Assembly (NCBI GenBank): GCA_938027385.1
Contig: CALJBF010000356.1
Coordinates: 1 to 21,145, forward strand
Origin: an uncultured Porphyromonadaceae bacterium
GTDB taxonomy: Bacteria > Bacteroidota > Bacteroidia > Bacteroidales > Muribaculaceae
Reading direction: 5' to 3'
DNA: 21,145 bases
Positions 1 to 7,402 of this stretch are shown here, in pieces. Position 1 is the first letter of the stretch. Each line of letters opens with the position of its first letter. The notes under the pieces were generated by a model that worked only from the letters and a program-made list of their open reading frames with translations, made no database searches and was not told the DNA's origin. A program made the translations under genes and the position numbers.

Positions 1-51
1 CAGCCCGATGATGACGTAATTGAGGGCGGCTCCGGCCTTTACCTGGTTCAT
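1..51 (-). CDS. Polysaccharide/oligosaccharide flippase, N-terminal fragment (partial)
   Basis: Only the first 17 codons lie in the window, reading MNQVKAGAALNYVIIGL; the gene continues past base 1. This opening matches the start of Wzx/MATE-type flippases from Bacteroidales capsule and O-antigen loci, where a short amphipathic lead-in (K-A-G-A-x-L-N-Y) runs into the first membrane helix. Such proteins flip undecaprenyl-linked sugar repeats across the inner membrane. The start is supported by a well-formed promoter about 200 bases upstream on the same strand and by the absence of any other start before it. The identity rests on recognising a very short sequence, so another multi-pass membrane protein is possible. 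If correct, a polysaccharide synthesis locus begins just outside the window. Confidence 0.55.
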   Translation of the reverse strand, partial: MNQVKAGAALNYVIIGL

Positions 52-224
52 TTGGAAGACAGCTTGATGCTAATCAGCTGAATTTGATATACCGCAATAT
101 TCTATAAAATAAACCACTTGGCGCATAAACGCACAATGCTCTTTTACTCAGACGGTTAAAGAAAGGCGTGTTATGCACTACAGAAAACTGGGGCTCACCT
201 GGGAGCCGATGTCAGGCAAATTTA

Positions 225-246
225 CTCTACAATAGAGTTGCTATTG
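225..246 (-). other. Two mutually exclusive small hairpins at the predicted 5' end of the flippase transcript
   Basis: CTCTA (225-229) can pair with TAGAG (233-237), and CAATAG (230-235) can pair with CTATTG (241-246). The two stems overlap, so only one can form at a time. They fall at the predicted transcription start of the flippase promoter. Function is unknown; short AT-rich hairpins can arise by chance. Confidence 0.3.
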
Positions 247-252
247 CGGATA

Positions 253-284
253 CAAAGGTAATAATTGTAGGCATAACTGGCAAA
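253..284 (-). promoter_or_regulatory. Bacteroidetes-type promoter for the flippase gene
   Basis: Read on the minus strand, this is TTTG (281-284), a 20-base spacer, then TACCTTTG (253-260), a full match to the Bacteroides -33/-7 consensus TTTG and TAnnTTTG. Transcription should start near 246, leaving a leader of about 195 bases before the ATG at 51. A second -7-like box, TAAATTTG, lies at 217-224 but has no good -33 partner. No inverted repeat flanking the promoter was found, so this does not look like the invertible capsule promoters of Bacteroides. Confidence 0.75.
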
Positions 285-336
285 TTAAAAACACAACAGC
301 ATCTACTATGGAATGTCAAATATTTGGTATTCAACA

Positions 337-402
337 AATAAAAAAAATATCCGACAGCTCTATATAAGAGTTATCGAATATAATCTATAAGAGTTGTCGG
401 AT
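337..402 (-). terminator. Intrinsic terminator closing the amylase/polyamine operon
   Basis: On the minus strand an arm starting ATCCGACAACTCT (402 downward) pairs with AGAGCTGTCGGAT (ending at 349), with one mismatch, and is followed at once by eight T residues (plus-strand A340-A347). This is the expected shape of a Rho-independent terminator for leftward transcripts coming from the amylase gene. No T tract follows the hairpin on the plus strand, so it acts in one direction only. It also insulates the flippase promoter just downstream. Confidence 0.75.
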
Positions 403-636
403 GCAGTTATCGGAAGTATTGCGTCCTCAGGCTGTGGAGGATTTCTAAATGCCTATACTTTGAGAAAATCGGCAGGCGGTCATGCCGGCGCACCCCACCG
501 AGGCGCGATGCGCCCGAGGCAGTCGGCCATCAGCAAGAGGGAACGCAAACGGTTCGCAGACCGGCCGGGGTGACCAAAGGGAGAAACGGGGTATTCCCCG
601 GGGTTACCGGGCGGTCTGCGGGGTATTCCCGGGGGA
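403..636. other. GC-rich, hairpin-dense non-coding stretch after the amylase gene
   Basis: This 234-base stretch separates the amylase stop codon from its terminator, so it is probably transcribed as a 3' untranslated region. It holds two near-identical 16-base copies of GGGGTATTCCCSGGGG at 588-603 and 620-635, an inverted pair CGCAGACCG (556-564) with CGGTCTGCG (612-620), and a compact hairpin GGCGC-GAT-GCGCC at 502-514. Two plus-strand motifs, AGTTGTCGG (392-400) and AGTTATCGG (405-413), are spaced 13 bases apart at its left edge. The only minus-strand ORF noted is a 16-codon one at 480-530, which I do not regard as a gene. No tRNA-like fold was recognised. Confidence 0.5.
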
Positions 637-2064
637 TTATTTGGCGGTGAAGACGCGGTATTCGCCCGGGGCGAGTTTGGCAGGGATGTCGGCAGCCTGG
701 CCGTCGAAGAGGTTGACCAGCTCGGTTACCTCAGGCACTTTGCCGGTGAAGGTCAGGGGTGCCTCAGCGGCGCCGAGGTTCACCATAACCACAACGGGAC
801 GGTTGTCAACCGTGCGCGAGAACACATAGAGGTCGGGGCTCTCGGTCTCGTAGCGCTCAATCACACCACCTTCCACACCGGCGCGCAGGGCGGGTTCGCG
901 GTGCTTGAGGGCATTGAGTTTCTGATAGAAGGTGAAGTATTCGTTACGGGGTTCCCACTGCGGAGCCTGATCCTTTACGAAGAACTCGAGGGCGCGGTTC
1001 AGACCGGTTTCCTGCCCGGTATAGATGAGCGGCATGCCGGGCAGCGTGTAGCTCAGCACGGCGAAGGCGCCTGAAAGGTTGCCGAGACGCTCGAATTCGG
1101 TACCCTCCCACGAGTTCAGGTCGTGGTTCGAGGTCATATTCATCAGATATGCGTCGGTCGGATAGTCCACGGCCTGCTGTGCCAGCAGTGAGTCGATGGC
1201 CACGGCGTGTTTCACGGGGAAGGTGCGCATCTCGCCCTGGGCGTTCTTGAATGTGTACTGCCCTGCTGTGGCGGCGATTTCACTGAAGAGGTCTTTCATA
1301 GGCCAGTTGTAGCCGGCGTCAAAGCCGTTTTTCTGGATTTCGGGCTTGCTGGCCTCGGCGAGCATGAACACTGGCTTGATTGAGTCGAGGCGCGGACGTG
1401 TCTCATCCCAGAAGTCGGTGGGAACCTCGCCGGCCACATCCATGCGGTAGCCGTCGATGCCGATTTCGGTGAGCCAGAACTTGAGGGCGTCTACCATGGC
1501 CTCGCGCATCTCGCGGTTCGAGTAGTCGAGTTTGTAGACGTCGGTCCAGTCATAGGGGCCGTACATCTGGCCGAGTGAATCCTTGGCGTACCAGTCGGGG
1601 TGAGCCTCGACCCACGCGTTGTCACGGCCCGTGTGGTTGGGCACCCAGTCGAGTATCACCTTCATCCCCATCTCATGGGCTTTGTCTACGACCGCCTTGA
1701 ACTGTTCGATAGTGCCGAACTCGGGATTGAAGGCCTTGTAGTCACGCACGGCATAGTAGCTGCCGAGGCCACCCTTGCGGCCGATCTCCGAAATGGGATG
1801 CACTGGCATGAACCAGAGCACATCCACACCGAGTTCCTTCAGGCGGGGCAGCTGTTCGGCGAACTGTGTCACCGAGCTCGAGTCGGTGTACTGACGCAGG
1901 TTCACCTCATAGATCACGGCATTGCGTGTCCATTCGGGGTGTTTGACATTGATGTAGGTCGAGTCGCGGTCGGCGGCTTTTGCATCACCCTTCTTGCCTG
2001 CGCAGCCTATGAGCGCCATGGCGGCGACACCGAGAGCGGCTACGCAAAAAATCAGTTTTTTCAT
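637..2064 (-). CDS. GH13 alpha-amylase family lipoprotein
   Basis: A 475-residue glycoside hydrolase of family 13, expected to cleave alpha-glucosidic bonds in starch-like or malto-oligosaccharide substrates. The N terminus is a lipoprotein signal with lipobox L18-I-G-C21, so the enzyme is probably anchored in an outer or periplasmic membrane leaflet. The four GH13 regions are present in order: DWVPNH (139-144), GYRMDVA with nucleophile D209, LAEAS with acid/base E237, and TSNHD with D315 as third carboxylate. A short beta-sandwich (about 400-475) closes the protein. It lies 56 bases downstream of the RNA methyltransferase gene and is last before the terminator. No SusC/SusD pair is nearby, so it is not in a classical starch utilisation locus. 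Exact substrate cannot be read from sequence. Confidence 0.93.
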   Translation of the reverse strand: MKKLIFCVAALGVAAMALIGCAGKKGDAKAADRDSTYINVKHPEWTRNAVIYEVNLRQYTDSSSVTQFAEQLPRLKELGVDVLWFMPVHPISEIGRKGGLGSYYAVRDYKAFNPEFGTIEQFKAVVDKAHEMGMKVILDWVPNHTGRDNAWVEAHPDWYAKDSLGQMYGPYDWTDVYKLDYSNREMREAMVDALKFWLTEIGIDGYRMDVAGEVPTDFWDETRPRLDSIKPVFMLAEASKPEIQKNGFDAGYNWPMKDLFSEIAATAGQYTFKNAQGEMRTFPVKHAVAIDSLLAQQAVDYPTDAYLMNMTSNHDLNSWEGTEFERLGNLSGAFAVLSYTLPGMPLIYTGQETGLNRALEFFVKDQAPQWEPRNEYFTFYQKLNALKHREPALRAGVEGGVIERYETESPDLYVFSRTVDNRPVVVMVNLGAAEAPLTFTGKVPEVTELVNLFDGQAADIPAKLAPGEYRVFTAK

Positions 2065-2120
2065 GATTTAGTGATTAAATGAATATAAGTAATTATTAGT
2101 TGAGAAGATTAACTTTGCAT

Positions 2121-2945
2121 TTATGACTCGGGCAGACGCAACTGCCAGAAAGCCACAGCGGCAGCGGCGCCCACGTTGAGCGAGTCGACACCATGAGCCA
2201 TCGGAATGCGCGCCACATAGTCGGCTCCGGCAATTACGCGGCGCGCAAGGCCGTCGCCCTCCGTGCCGAGTATGATTGCAAGTCGCGGCTCGGAGACAAG
2301 CTCGGGGCCATCGATGGCCACCGAATCGTCACGCAACGCCAGGGCCACAGTCTTGAAACCGAGCCGACGCAACGCCTCCTGCCAGTCACCTGCGGGGAGC
2401 CAGGTCCAGGGCACCAGGAAAACCGTGCCCATCGACACCCGCACCGCCCTGCGGTTCAGCGGATCGCAGGTGCCGGGCGTGAGCAGAATGGCGTCGATGC
2501 CCAGCGCCGCGGCCGACCGGAATATCGACCCGATGTTGGTGGTGTCGCACACCCCGTCGAGCACGGCCACGCGCCGCGCGCCGCGGCATACATCATCAAG
2601 CGGCAAAGCCTCCGGGCGACGCATGGCGCACAGCACCCCGCGTGTCAGCCGGTAGCCCGTAAGCAGCTCAAGCAGTTGCGGCGCGCCGGTATAGACGGGC
2701 ATATCCGGGAAACGGGCTATGATTCCCGCCGCGTCGCCCATGATATGGCGCTCCTCGCACAGCATCGACACAGGCACATATCCGGCATCGACCGCCACAT
2801 TTATCACTTTCGGACTCTCGGCAATGAACAGCGGCCGGCCACCGGCATCGCCGTTGGCCAGGGCACGTTCGGTAAGCCGCGCGTATGGCGCCAGCGCCTC
2901 ATGGTCGAGAGTGTCTACATATATAATCATAATGTCAGAATTCAA
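2121..2945 (-). CDS. SpoU/TrmH-family RNA 2'-O-methyltransferase
   Basis: A 274-residue SPOUT-class methyltransferase that would transfer a methyl group from S-adenosylmethionine to a ribose 2'-OH of rRNA or tRNA in the cytoplasm. The three family motifs are clear: motif 1 NIGSIFRSAAALG (137-149) with the catalytic-type arginine R143, motif 2 LGTEGDGL (226-233), and motif 3 IPMAHGVDSLNVG (247-259), which forms the knotted cofactor site. The first 110 residues form the variable substrate-binding part typical of RlmB/TrmH relatives. The chosen ATG overlaps the end of the ZIP transporter gene by 11 bases; a second Met at codon 6 would remove the overlap. The exact modified nucleotide is not predictable from the sequence. 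Confidence 0.9.
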   Translation of the reverse strand: MNSDIMIIYVDTLDHEALAPYARLTERALANGDAGGRPLFIAESPKVINVAVDAGYVPVSMLCEERHIMGDAAGIIARFPDMPVYTGAPQLLELLTGYRLTRGVLCAMRRPEALPLDDVCRGARRVAVLDGVCDTTNIGSIFRSAAALGIDAILLTPGTCDPLNRRAVRVSMGTVFLVPWTWLPAGDWQEALRRLGFKTVALALRDDSVAIDGPELVSEPRLAIILGTEGDGLARRVIAGADYVARIPMAHGVDSLNVGAAAAVAFWQLRLPES

Positions 2946-3702
2946 GTTGCTGCACGAACAGCAGTACCATCACTCCCGCCACAAGAGCGTATGTGGCCGG
3001 GCGCTGATAGCCGTGCGAATGGGTCTCGGGAATCATCTCGTCAGAGAGCACATACAGCATCGCACCCCCGGCAAGCCCGAGCATCGCGGGCAACAGCGAC
3101 GCCGATATGGCGCCCAGCGAATACCCGGCGAACACGCCGCCCAGTTCGATTCCGGCCACCACCAGCGCCACCGCCAGCGTGCGCAGACGGCTCACCCCGA
3201 TCAGCAGCAGCGGCGTCACCACCACAAGCCCCTCAGGGATGTTCTGTAACGCTATGGCAGCGGTGACAGTCCAGGCATTGCCTATGTCATGACCGTCGAA
3301 AGTCAGGCCGGTGGCGATGCCCTCCGGCAGTTTGTGTATGGCGATAGCCAGCACGAACAGCAGTATGCGGTCAATCGAGCGCGTCGAGTCGGGATGCCTC
3401 TCCCCCTCGCACTCTATCCCCGCCAGATGGTGCAGATGCGGCGTCAGGAAGTCGATGCAGCTTATCAGCGCTACACCCAGTATCACGCCTACGCCCACCT
3501 GCCACATGCCGCCGACACCGGTCATCGAGATACCCTCGGCGATAAGACACACTATTGCCGCGCCGAGCATCATGCCCGCGCAGAACCCCAGGAAAATGTC
3601 ATTCCATTTGTGGGGCACGCGCCTGACGGCAAACCCTATGACCGAGCCTAATATCGAGGCCCCGCCCAGTGCGATCGCGCTTATGGTTACATCCGAAAGC
3701 AT
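2935..3702 (-). CDS. ZIP-family divalent metal transporter
   Basis: A 255-residue, about eight-helix inner-membrane protein of the ZIP family, which moves Zn(II) or other divalent metals into the cytoplasm. The two signature metal-binding helices are present: HKLPEG (123-128) in helix 4 and NIPEG (154-158) in helix 5. A histidine-containing cytoplasmic loop reads PHLHH (88-92), and further His and acidic residues occur near the end (D221, E222, H228, H230). Length is normal for bacterial ZupT/GufA-like members. It follows the ATPase-TOPRIM gene by 23 bases and overlaps the methyltransferase gene by 11 bases, so it is probably cotranscribed. No metal-responsive operator was seen. Metal preference is unknown. 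Confidence 0.9.
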   Translation of the reverse strand: MLSDVTISAIALGGASILGSVIGFAVRRVPHKWNDIFLGFCAGMMLGAAIVCLIAEGISMTGVGGMWQVGVGVILGVALISCIDFLTPHLHHLAGIECEGERHPDSTRSIDRILLFVLAIAIHKLPEGIATGLTFDGHDIGNAWTVTAAIALQNIPEGLVVVTPLLLIGVSRLRTLAVALVVAGIELGGVFAGYSLGAISASLLPAMLGLAGGAMLYVLSDEMIPETHSHGYQRPATYALVAGVMVLLFVQQLEF

Positions 3703-3725
3703 ATTATATTAGAGAGTAACGTTTA

Positions 3726-5345
3726 TCAGTCGGCGCCGTTATCCTCCACGCGGTCGCGTTCGGGAGCGTCGGCATGCAGTTCACCGGGATTCTCGTCGCC
3801 GAAGAACGCCCGGCGGATGGCCGCGCGTATCTGACGCGCCTCCTTGCGGTCGGTCTTCAGTATGTTTATTATCGCGTCGACGTATGCATCGCGACTCCCC
3901 TTGAGTCCGCACAGACCGCCGACATTCGACCCCGGCACCATGGATTTCTGGTTATATACCCTCAACACCGAGCGGTAGTCACCCTCGCTGAGATACCTGT
4001 TAAACTCGCGGCAGAACTGTTCGTATATGCCGCGGGGATTGATTTCGTCGACGAGCGACATCATGTGGTCTTCAAGGGCGTTGATGCTCGTGAAACGGCC
4101 GTCAATCCGGTATTCCACCGTCATCTTCACCCTATGGCGCGTATGCAGCATGGCCTGGCGGCGCAGGTCGTGACGGAACTGCCCCATCACCGACTTCTTC
4201 ACCGCCGCAAGCACCTTCTCCGGGTTGCGCCCGTGGAACGAGGCCACCGCCATGACCACATCCTCAAGCATGAGCATGTTCTCGATCTCGGCCACATCAG
4301 GCACAAAGATATTCTTGCGGCGCAGATAGGCCACCTCACGGGCGTCGCGGCGGTCGCGGTCTACGATGCCGCGGCTCTCCAGATGGTGGAAATCGCGCAG
4401 GTCGTTGAATGTGCGCACCGCCTCTATCACCTTGTTGCAGCTGCCGAGCGACTTCACGCTGTAATCAGGGAATACCAGCGGATAGAGTTTGGCGTCGATG
4501 GAATGCACGCCGTCACCCTCGATGAACAGCACAGGGCGGCGGTCGCCGACAATGGCCATGTAGACCTCTTCGGGCAACCCCTCGCTGGGCGACAGCAGTT
4601 CATAATCCCAGGCACTGCGGGCCGCGTCATACGATTTCACCCACACCACCGTGTTGGCTGTGCGCGACGCGGCAAAGTCGAGGTTATGTGTTGTGTAGAC
4701 AAACCGGCAATCGCGCCTCAGCATCTCTATCGAGTTCCAGAGCCGCACCGTCACCGTCGGGTGCAGAAACATGTCGGGCGTATCGACGAATACCGTGGCA
4801 CCCTCGGGCGCATAGAGCACGGCGCCGAAATAATACAGCACCGCTTTCTCGCCGTCAGAGAGCCTTACGGGCGAATATTCGTCGTCCGACCCCTCGCGGG
4901 TAAACTTCAGGGCGCCCCCGTGCCTCAGCACCTGGCTGTCGGGGAACATGGTGCGCCACAGCGCTATCACCCGGTCAAGTTTCGTGGGTTCAAGCTCACC
5001 GCGGTTCTCGGCTGTCTTATACTCTATCAGCGCCAGAATCTCGTCGTTGAGCAGGAGCGAAATCAGTTTCTCAAGAGCGTTGCGGGCCTCGTTGCGCAGA
5101 AATCCGGGCTGTGCGGCACGTTCTTCGTAAAGCGCCGAGACTGTCGCCGGATCAGGATGTGCCGGCGACCCGGCATACAGTGCCTTCAACGCCGAGAGAT
5201 TCCAGGTGCGCCCGGCGCCACACTCCTTGGCAAAGGCCACTGTAAAACGGGACTTTCCGGCGCCGTTGGCACCGATTATCGTCACCTGGCGGCACTCGTC
5301 GGGGAGCGCCAGCCGTTCGCCTGAGATACGCCGCGGAAGTTCCAT
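3726..5345 (-). CDS. AAA ATPase fused to a TOPRIM/DUF4435-like domain (OLD/PARIS-like single chain)
   Basis: A 539-residue protein with an ABC-type ATPase half and a TOPRIM-like half. The ATPase half shows Walker A GANGAGKS (25-32), signature LSDGEK (162-167), a Walker B strand VFVDTPD (185-191) and an H-loop TTHN (H220). The usual catalytic glutamate after the Walker B aspartate D188 is threonine (T189). The second half begins with FIEGDG (274-279, E276), then VDRD (D329, D331) and AEIENML (E353, E355), the acidic pattern of DUF4435/TOPRIM nucleases. OLD-family nucleases and merged PARIS defence proteins share this order. Only about 130 residues separate Walker A from the signature, so no long coiled coil is present. 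It sits 51 bases after aguB inside a metabolic operon, which argues for a resident rather than a mobile gene. Function is unproven. Confidence 0.8.
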   Translation of the reverse strand: MELPRRISGERLALPDECRQVTIIGANGAGKSRFTVAFAKECGAGRTWNLSALKALYAGSPAHPDPATVSALYEERAAQPGFLRNEARNALEKLISLLLNDEILALIEYKTAENRGELEPTKLDRVIALWRTMFPDSQVLRHGGALKFTREGSDDEYSPVRLSDGEKAVLYYFGAVLYAPEGATVFVDTPDMFLHPTVTVRLWNSIEMLRRDCRFVYTTHNLDFAASRTANTVVWVKSYDAARSAWDYELLSPSEGLPEEVYMAIVGDRRPVLFIEGDGVHSIDAKLYPLVFPDYSVKSLGSCNKVIEAVRTFNDLRDFHHLESRGIVDRDRRDAREVAYLRRKNIFVPDVAEIENMLMLEDVVMAVASFHGRNPEKVLAAVKKSVMGQFRHDLRRQAMLHTRHRVKMTVEYRIDGRFTSINALEDHMMSLVDEINPRGIYEQFCREFNRYLSEGDYRSVLRVYNQKSMVPGSNVGGLCGLKGSRDAYVDAIINILKTDRKEARQIRAAIRRAFFGDENPGELHADAPERDRVEDNGAD

Positions 5346-5396
5346 GTCACGAGTAGGAAATTTCGGTTTGTATATTCTTATATTATAAATGTGTTT

Positions 5397-6290
5397 TCAG
5401 TCGGCGAACCGTTTGCCGATTGCCGTATAGGCGTCAATGCGACGGTCGCGCAGGAAAGGCCACCACCGGCGCACCCATTCCGAGCGTTTCAGATCGACAT
5501 CCACCGTCAGTACCGCCTCGGCATCTGTGGGCGCCATGGCCAGCAGTTCGCCCTGCGGACCGGCCACGAAACTCGTGCCCCAGAATTCCAGGCCGTTGGC
5601 GGCGTCATACGGATCAGCCTCAAAACCCACGCGGTTCACAGCCACCACTGGCAGACCGTTGGCCACGGCATGACCGCGCTGCACGGTTACCCATGCCTCG
5701 CGTTGGCGCGCCTTCTCGTCGGCCGGGTCGCCGGGGCACCATCCGATAGCCGTGGGGTATATCAGCATCTGCGCACCGCGCAGGGCCATTTCGCGCGCCG
5801 CCTCGGGGAACCACTGGTCCCAACACACAAGCACGCCCAGTTTGCCGACAGATGTGTCAACCGGCTCGAACCCCAGGTCGCCGGGCGTGAAATAGAACTT
5901 CTCGTAAAAACCGGGGTCGTCAGGAATGTGCATCTTGCGGTATTTCCCGGCCAGCGAGCCGTCGGCATCGAACACCAGGGCCGTGTTGTGGTACAGCCCC
6001 GGCGCGCGACGCTCAAAAACCGATGTCACCAGCACCACACCGCACTCGCGCGCAAGCGCCGCGTAGCTGTCGGTGGTCTCCGACGGTATGTCAACCGCCA
6101 GATCGCAGAGGTCGGTAATCTCCTGCTGGCAGAAATAAAGAGTGTCGTGCAGTTCCTGCAACACTACCAGCCGGGCACCCGAGCGGGCGGCCTCGCTCAC
6201 CTTTTCTGCCAGGCGGCGCCGGTTGTCGGCAGTGTCGGCGGTATTGTGCTGTTGTATCAGCGCTGTTCTGAGTATATTGTTTTCAGTCAT
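5397..6290 (-). CDS. aguB: N-carbamoylputrescine amidase
   Basis: A 297-residue carbon-nitrogen hydrolase that converts N-carbamoylputrescine to putrescine, CO2 and ammonia, the last step of the agmatine route. The catalytic triad of the nitrilase superfamily is visible: E46 in LQELHD, K119 in YRKMHIPDD and C156 in LVCWDQWFPE. The YFCQQ stretch (52-56) after the glutamate and the tail with WWPFLRDRRIDAY are typical of AguB rather than of other nitrilases. Length is normal. Its ATG shares one base with the stop codon of aguA (TGATG), a clear sign of translational coupling and of acting in the same pathway. Confidence 0.95.
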   Translation of the reverse strand: MTENNILRTALIQQHNTADTADNRRRLAEKVSEAARSGARLVVLQELHDTLYFCQQEITDLCDLAVDIPSETTDSYAALARECGVVLVTSVFERRAPGLYHNTALVFDADGSLAGKYRKMHIPDDPGFYEKFYFTPGDLGFEPVDTSVGKLGVLVCWDQWFPEAAREMALRGAQMLIYPTAIGWCPGDPADEKARQREAWVTVQRGHAVANGLPVVAVNRVGFEADPYDAANGLEFWGTSFVAGPQGELLAMAPTDAEAVLTVDVDLKRSEWVRRWWPFLRDRRIDAYTAIGKRFAD

Positions 6291-7402
6291 CAGAGTCTGT
6301 TGAAAATTTCATTGGTAATCTGCATGGTGGCACAGTGCAGCGAACCATGCTGGCGTATCAGCGCGCGGCAGTCAACGCCTATGACCGGACGGTCGCCCAG
6401 CGCCATCTCAAGCATCTGGCGCGCCATAAGATCATTCTTGGGCTGCCCGTAAGTGGGCATGAACACCCCTTTGGGCGTAATCAGGAAATTGGCGTATGTG
6501 GCAGGCAGGCGCTCGCCGGTTTCGGGGTCAAGGCACGGCTCGGGCAGCGGCAGCCCCACAAGATTATACGGGCGTCCGTCGGCGGTGGTCATCTCCGTCA
6601 GCTGACGTTCCATGGCATCGAGTTCCGTGGTGTGGGGATCGTCGGGGCGGTACGACTTCACGTATGCTATGGTGTCGCCGGGGAGCAGACGCGCCAGGGT
6701 GTCTACGTGCGAGTCCGTGTCGTCTCCCTCAAGCGCGCCATGGTCGAGCCACAGCACGCGCGTGACACCAAGCCGTTCGGAAAGCATGGTTTCGACCTCG
6801 GCTTTGGTGCGGAAGTTGTTGCGGTTGGCCGAAAGCAGACATTCGGTCGTGGTGAGTATGGTGCCCCGTCCGTCAGATTCAATCGAGCCACCTTCGAGCA
6901 CCACGGGGCGGTTGTCAGTATATGCCATCCCCGCGCGTTCAAGCAGGGCGGCGCTTACGCGGTTGTCGAGGTTCGAGGCGAATTTGAGACCCCAGCCGTT
7001 GAAAGTGAAGACGGCGGGGGTGACTGCTGACGTTCCTGCCCTCCCTTCGGTCGGGTCACAGAGGCCGGGAGCCGGGGCATATACAGCTGCCCCGGGGGTG
7101 CCGAGGGTCAGGGGGCCGTAATCGCGGGCCCAGGTGTCGTTGGTGTGGGTCTCCACAATTTTCAGGCGTGGAGAATCCAGGTCACCGATATGCGGGTCGG
7201 TTTCGCTGCGGTCAGGCGTGACCACCACGACGTTCAGCCCCGCACCGCAGAGCGATACGATAAGCTCGCGGTAGCAGGCGCATACCTGGTCGAGCATATA
7301 GTCCCAGTCGGTAAGCGCATGCGGCCACGCCACCATCACGCTGTCAAAACGGTCATCCCATTCTGCAAGCAGATGCATTTTCTGTGGTTCTTTATTCGTC
7401 AT
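6290..7402 (-). CDS. aguA: Agmatine deiminase
   Basis: A 370-residue peptidyl-arginine-deiminase-fold enzyme that hydrolyses agmatine to N-carbamoylputrescine and ammonia. With Met at 7402 as residue 1, the expected elements are NDTWARDYGP (R93, D94), LEGGSIE (E170), the catalytic DSHVD (H232) and the C-terminal QHGSLHC with nucleophile C357. The reading frame stays open upstream to 7531, but that part overlaps the upstream small gene and does not look like AguA, so the start at 7402 (MTNKEPQKMHL) is preferred; it overlaps the upstream stop by 11 bases. Between WARDYGP and FTFNGWGLKF lies an unusually long Gly/Ala/Pro-rich segment (DNA 7010-7102), roughly 20 residues more than I expect. The arginine decarboxylase that would supply agmatine is not in the window. 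Confidence 0.94.
   Translation of the reverse strand: MTNKEPQKMHLLAEWDDRFDSVMVAWPHALTDWDYMLDQVCACYRELIVSLCGAGLNVVVVTPDRSETDPHIGDLDSPRLKIVETHTNDTWARDYGPLTLGTPGAAVYAPAPGLCDPTEGRAGTSAVTPAVFTFNGWGLKFASNLDNRVSAALLERAGMAYTDNRPVVLEGGSIESDGRGTILTTTECLLSANRNNFRTKAEVETMLSERLGVTRVLWLDHGALEGDDTDSHVDTLARLLPGDTIAYVKSYRPDDPHTTELDAMERQLTEMTTADGRPYNLVGLPLPEPCLDPETGERLPATYANFLITPKGVFMPTYGQPKNDLMARQMLEMALGDRPVIGVDCRALIRQHGSLHCATMQITNEIFNRL

Noticed and set aside
200..402. Possible invertible promoter upstream of the flippase gene
   Set aside because: Inverted repeats do exist nearby, but both arms lie on the same side of the promoter and form a terminator; no pair flanks the promoter, and no invertase gene is in the window.
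480..530. 16-codon minus-strand ORF (MADCLGRIAPRWGAPA)
   Set aside because: Too short, within a GC-rich hairpin region, with no promoter; kept only as part of the non-coding stretch description.
482..829. Plus-strand open frame of 115 codons spanning the repeat-rich region and the amylase 3' end
   Set aside because: It overlaps the well-supported amylase gene on the opposite strand, has a low-complexity Arg/Gly/Pro composition and matches no family.
2108..2119. Plus-strand TAACTTTG box between the amylase and methyltransferase genes
   Set aside because: It matches TAnnTTTG, but no plus-strand gene follows for over 5 kb and no -33 box is present.
2193..3266. 357-codon plus-strand frame opposite the methyltransferase and ZIP genes
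   Set aside because: Antisense shadow: both minus-strand genes have complete family motifs, and this frame is Arg/His-rich without any domain.
3774..5324. 516-codon plus-strand frame opposite the ATPase-TOPRIM gene
   Set aside because: Antisense shadow in GC-rich DNA; the minus-strand frame has Walker A, signature and TOPRIM motifs.
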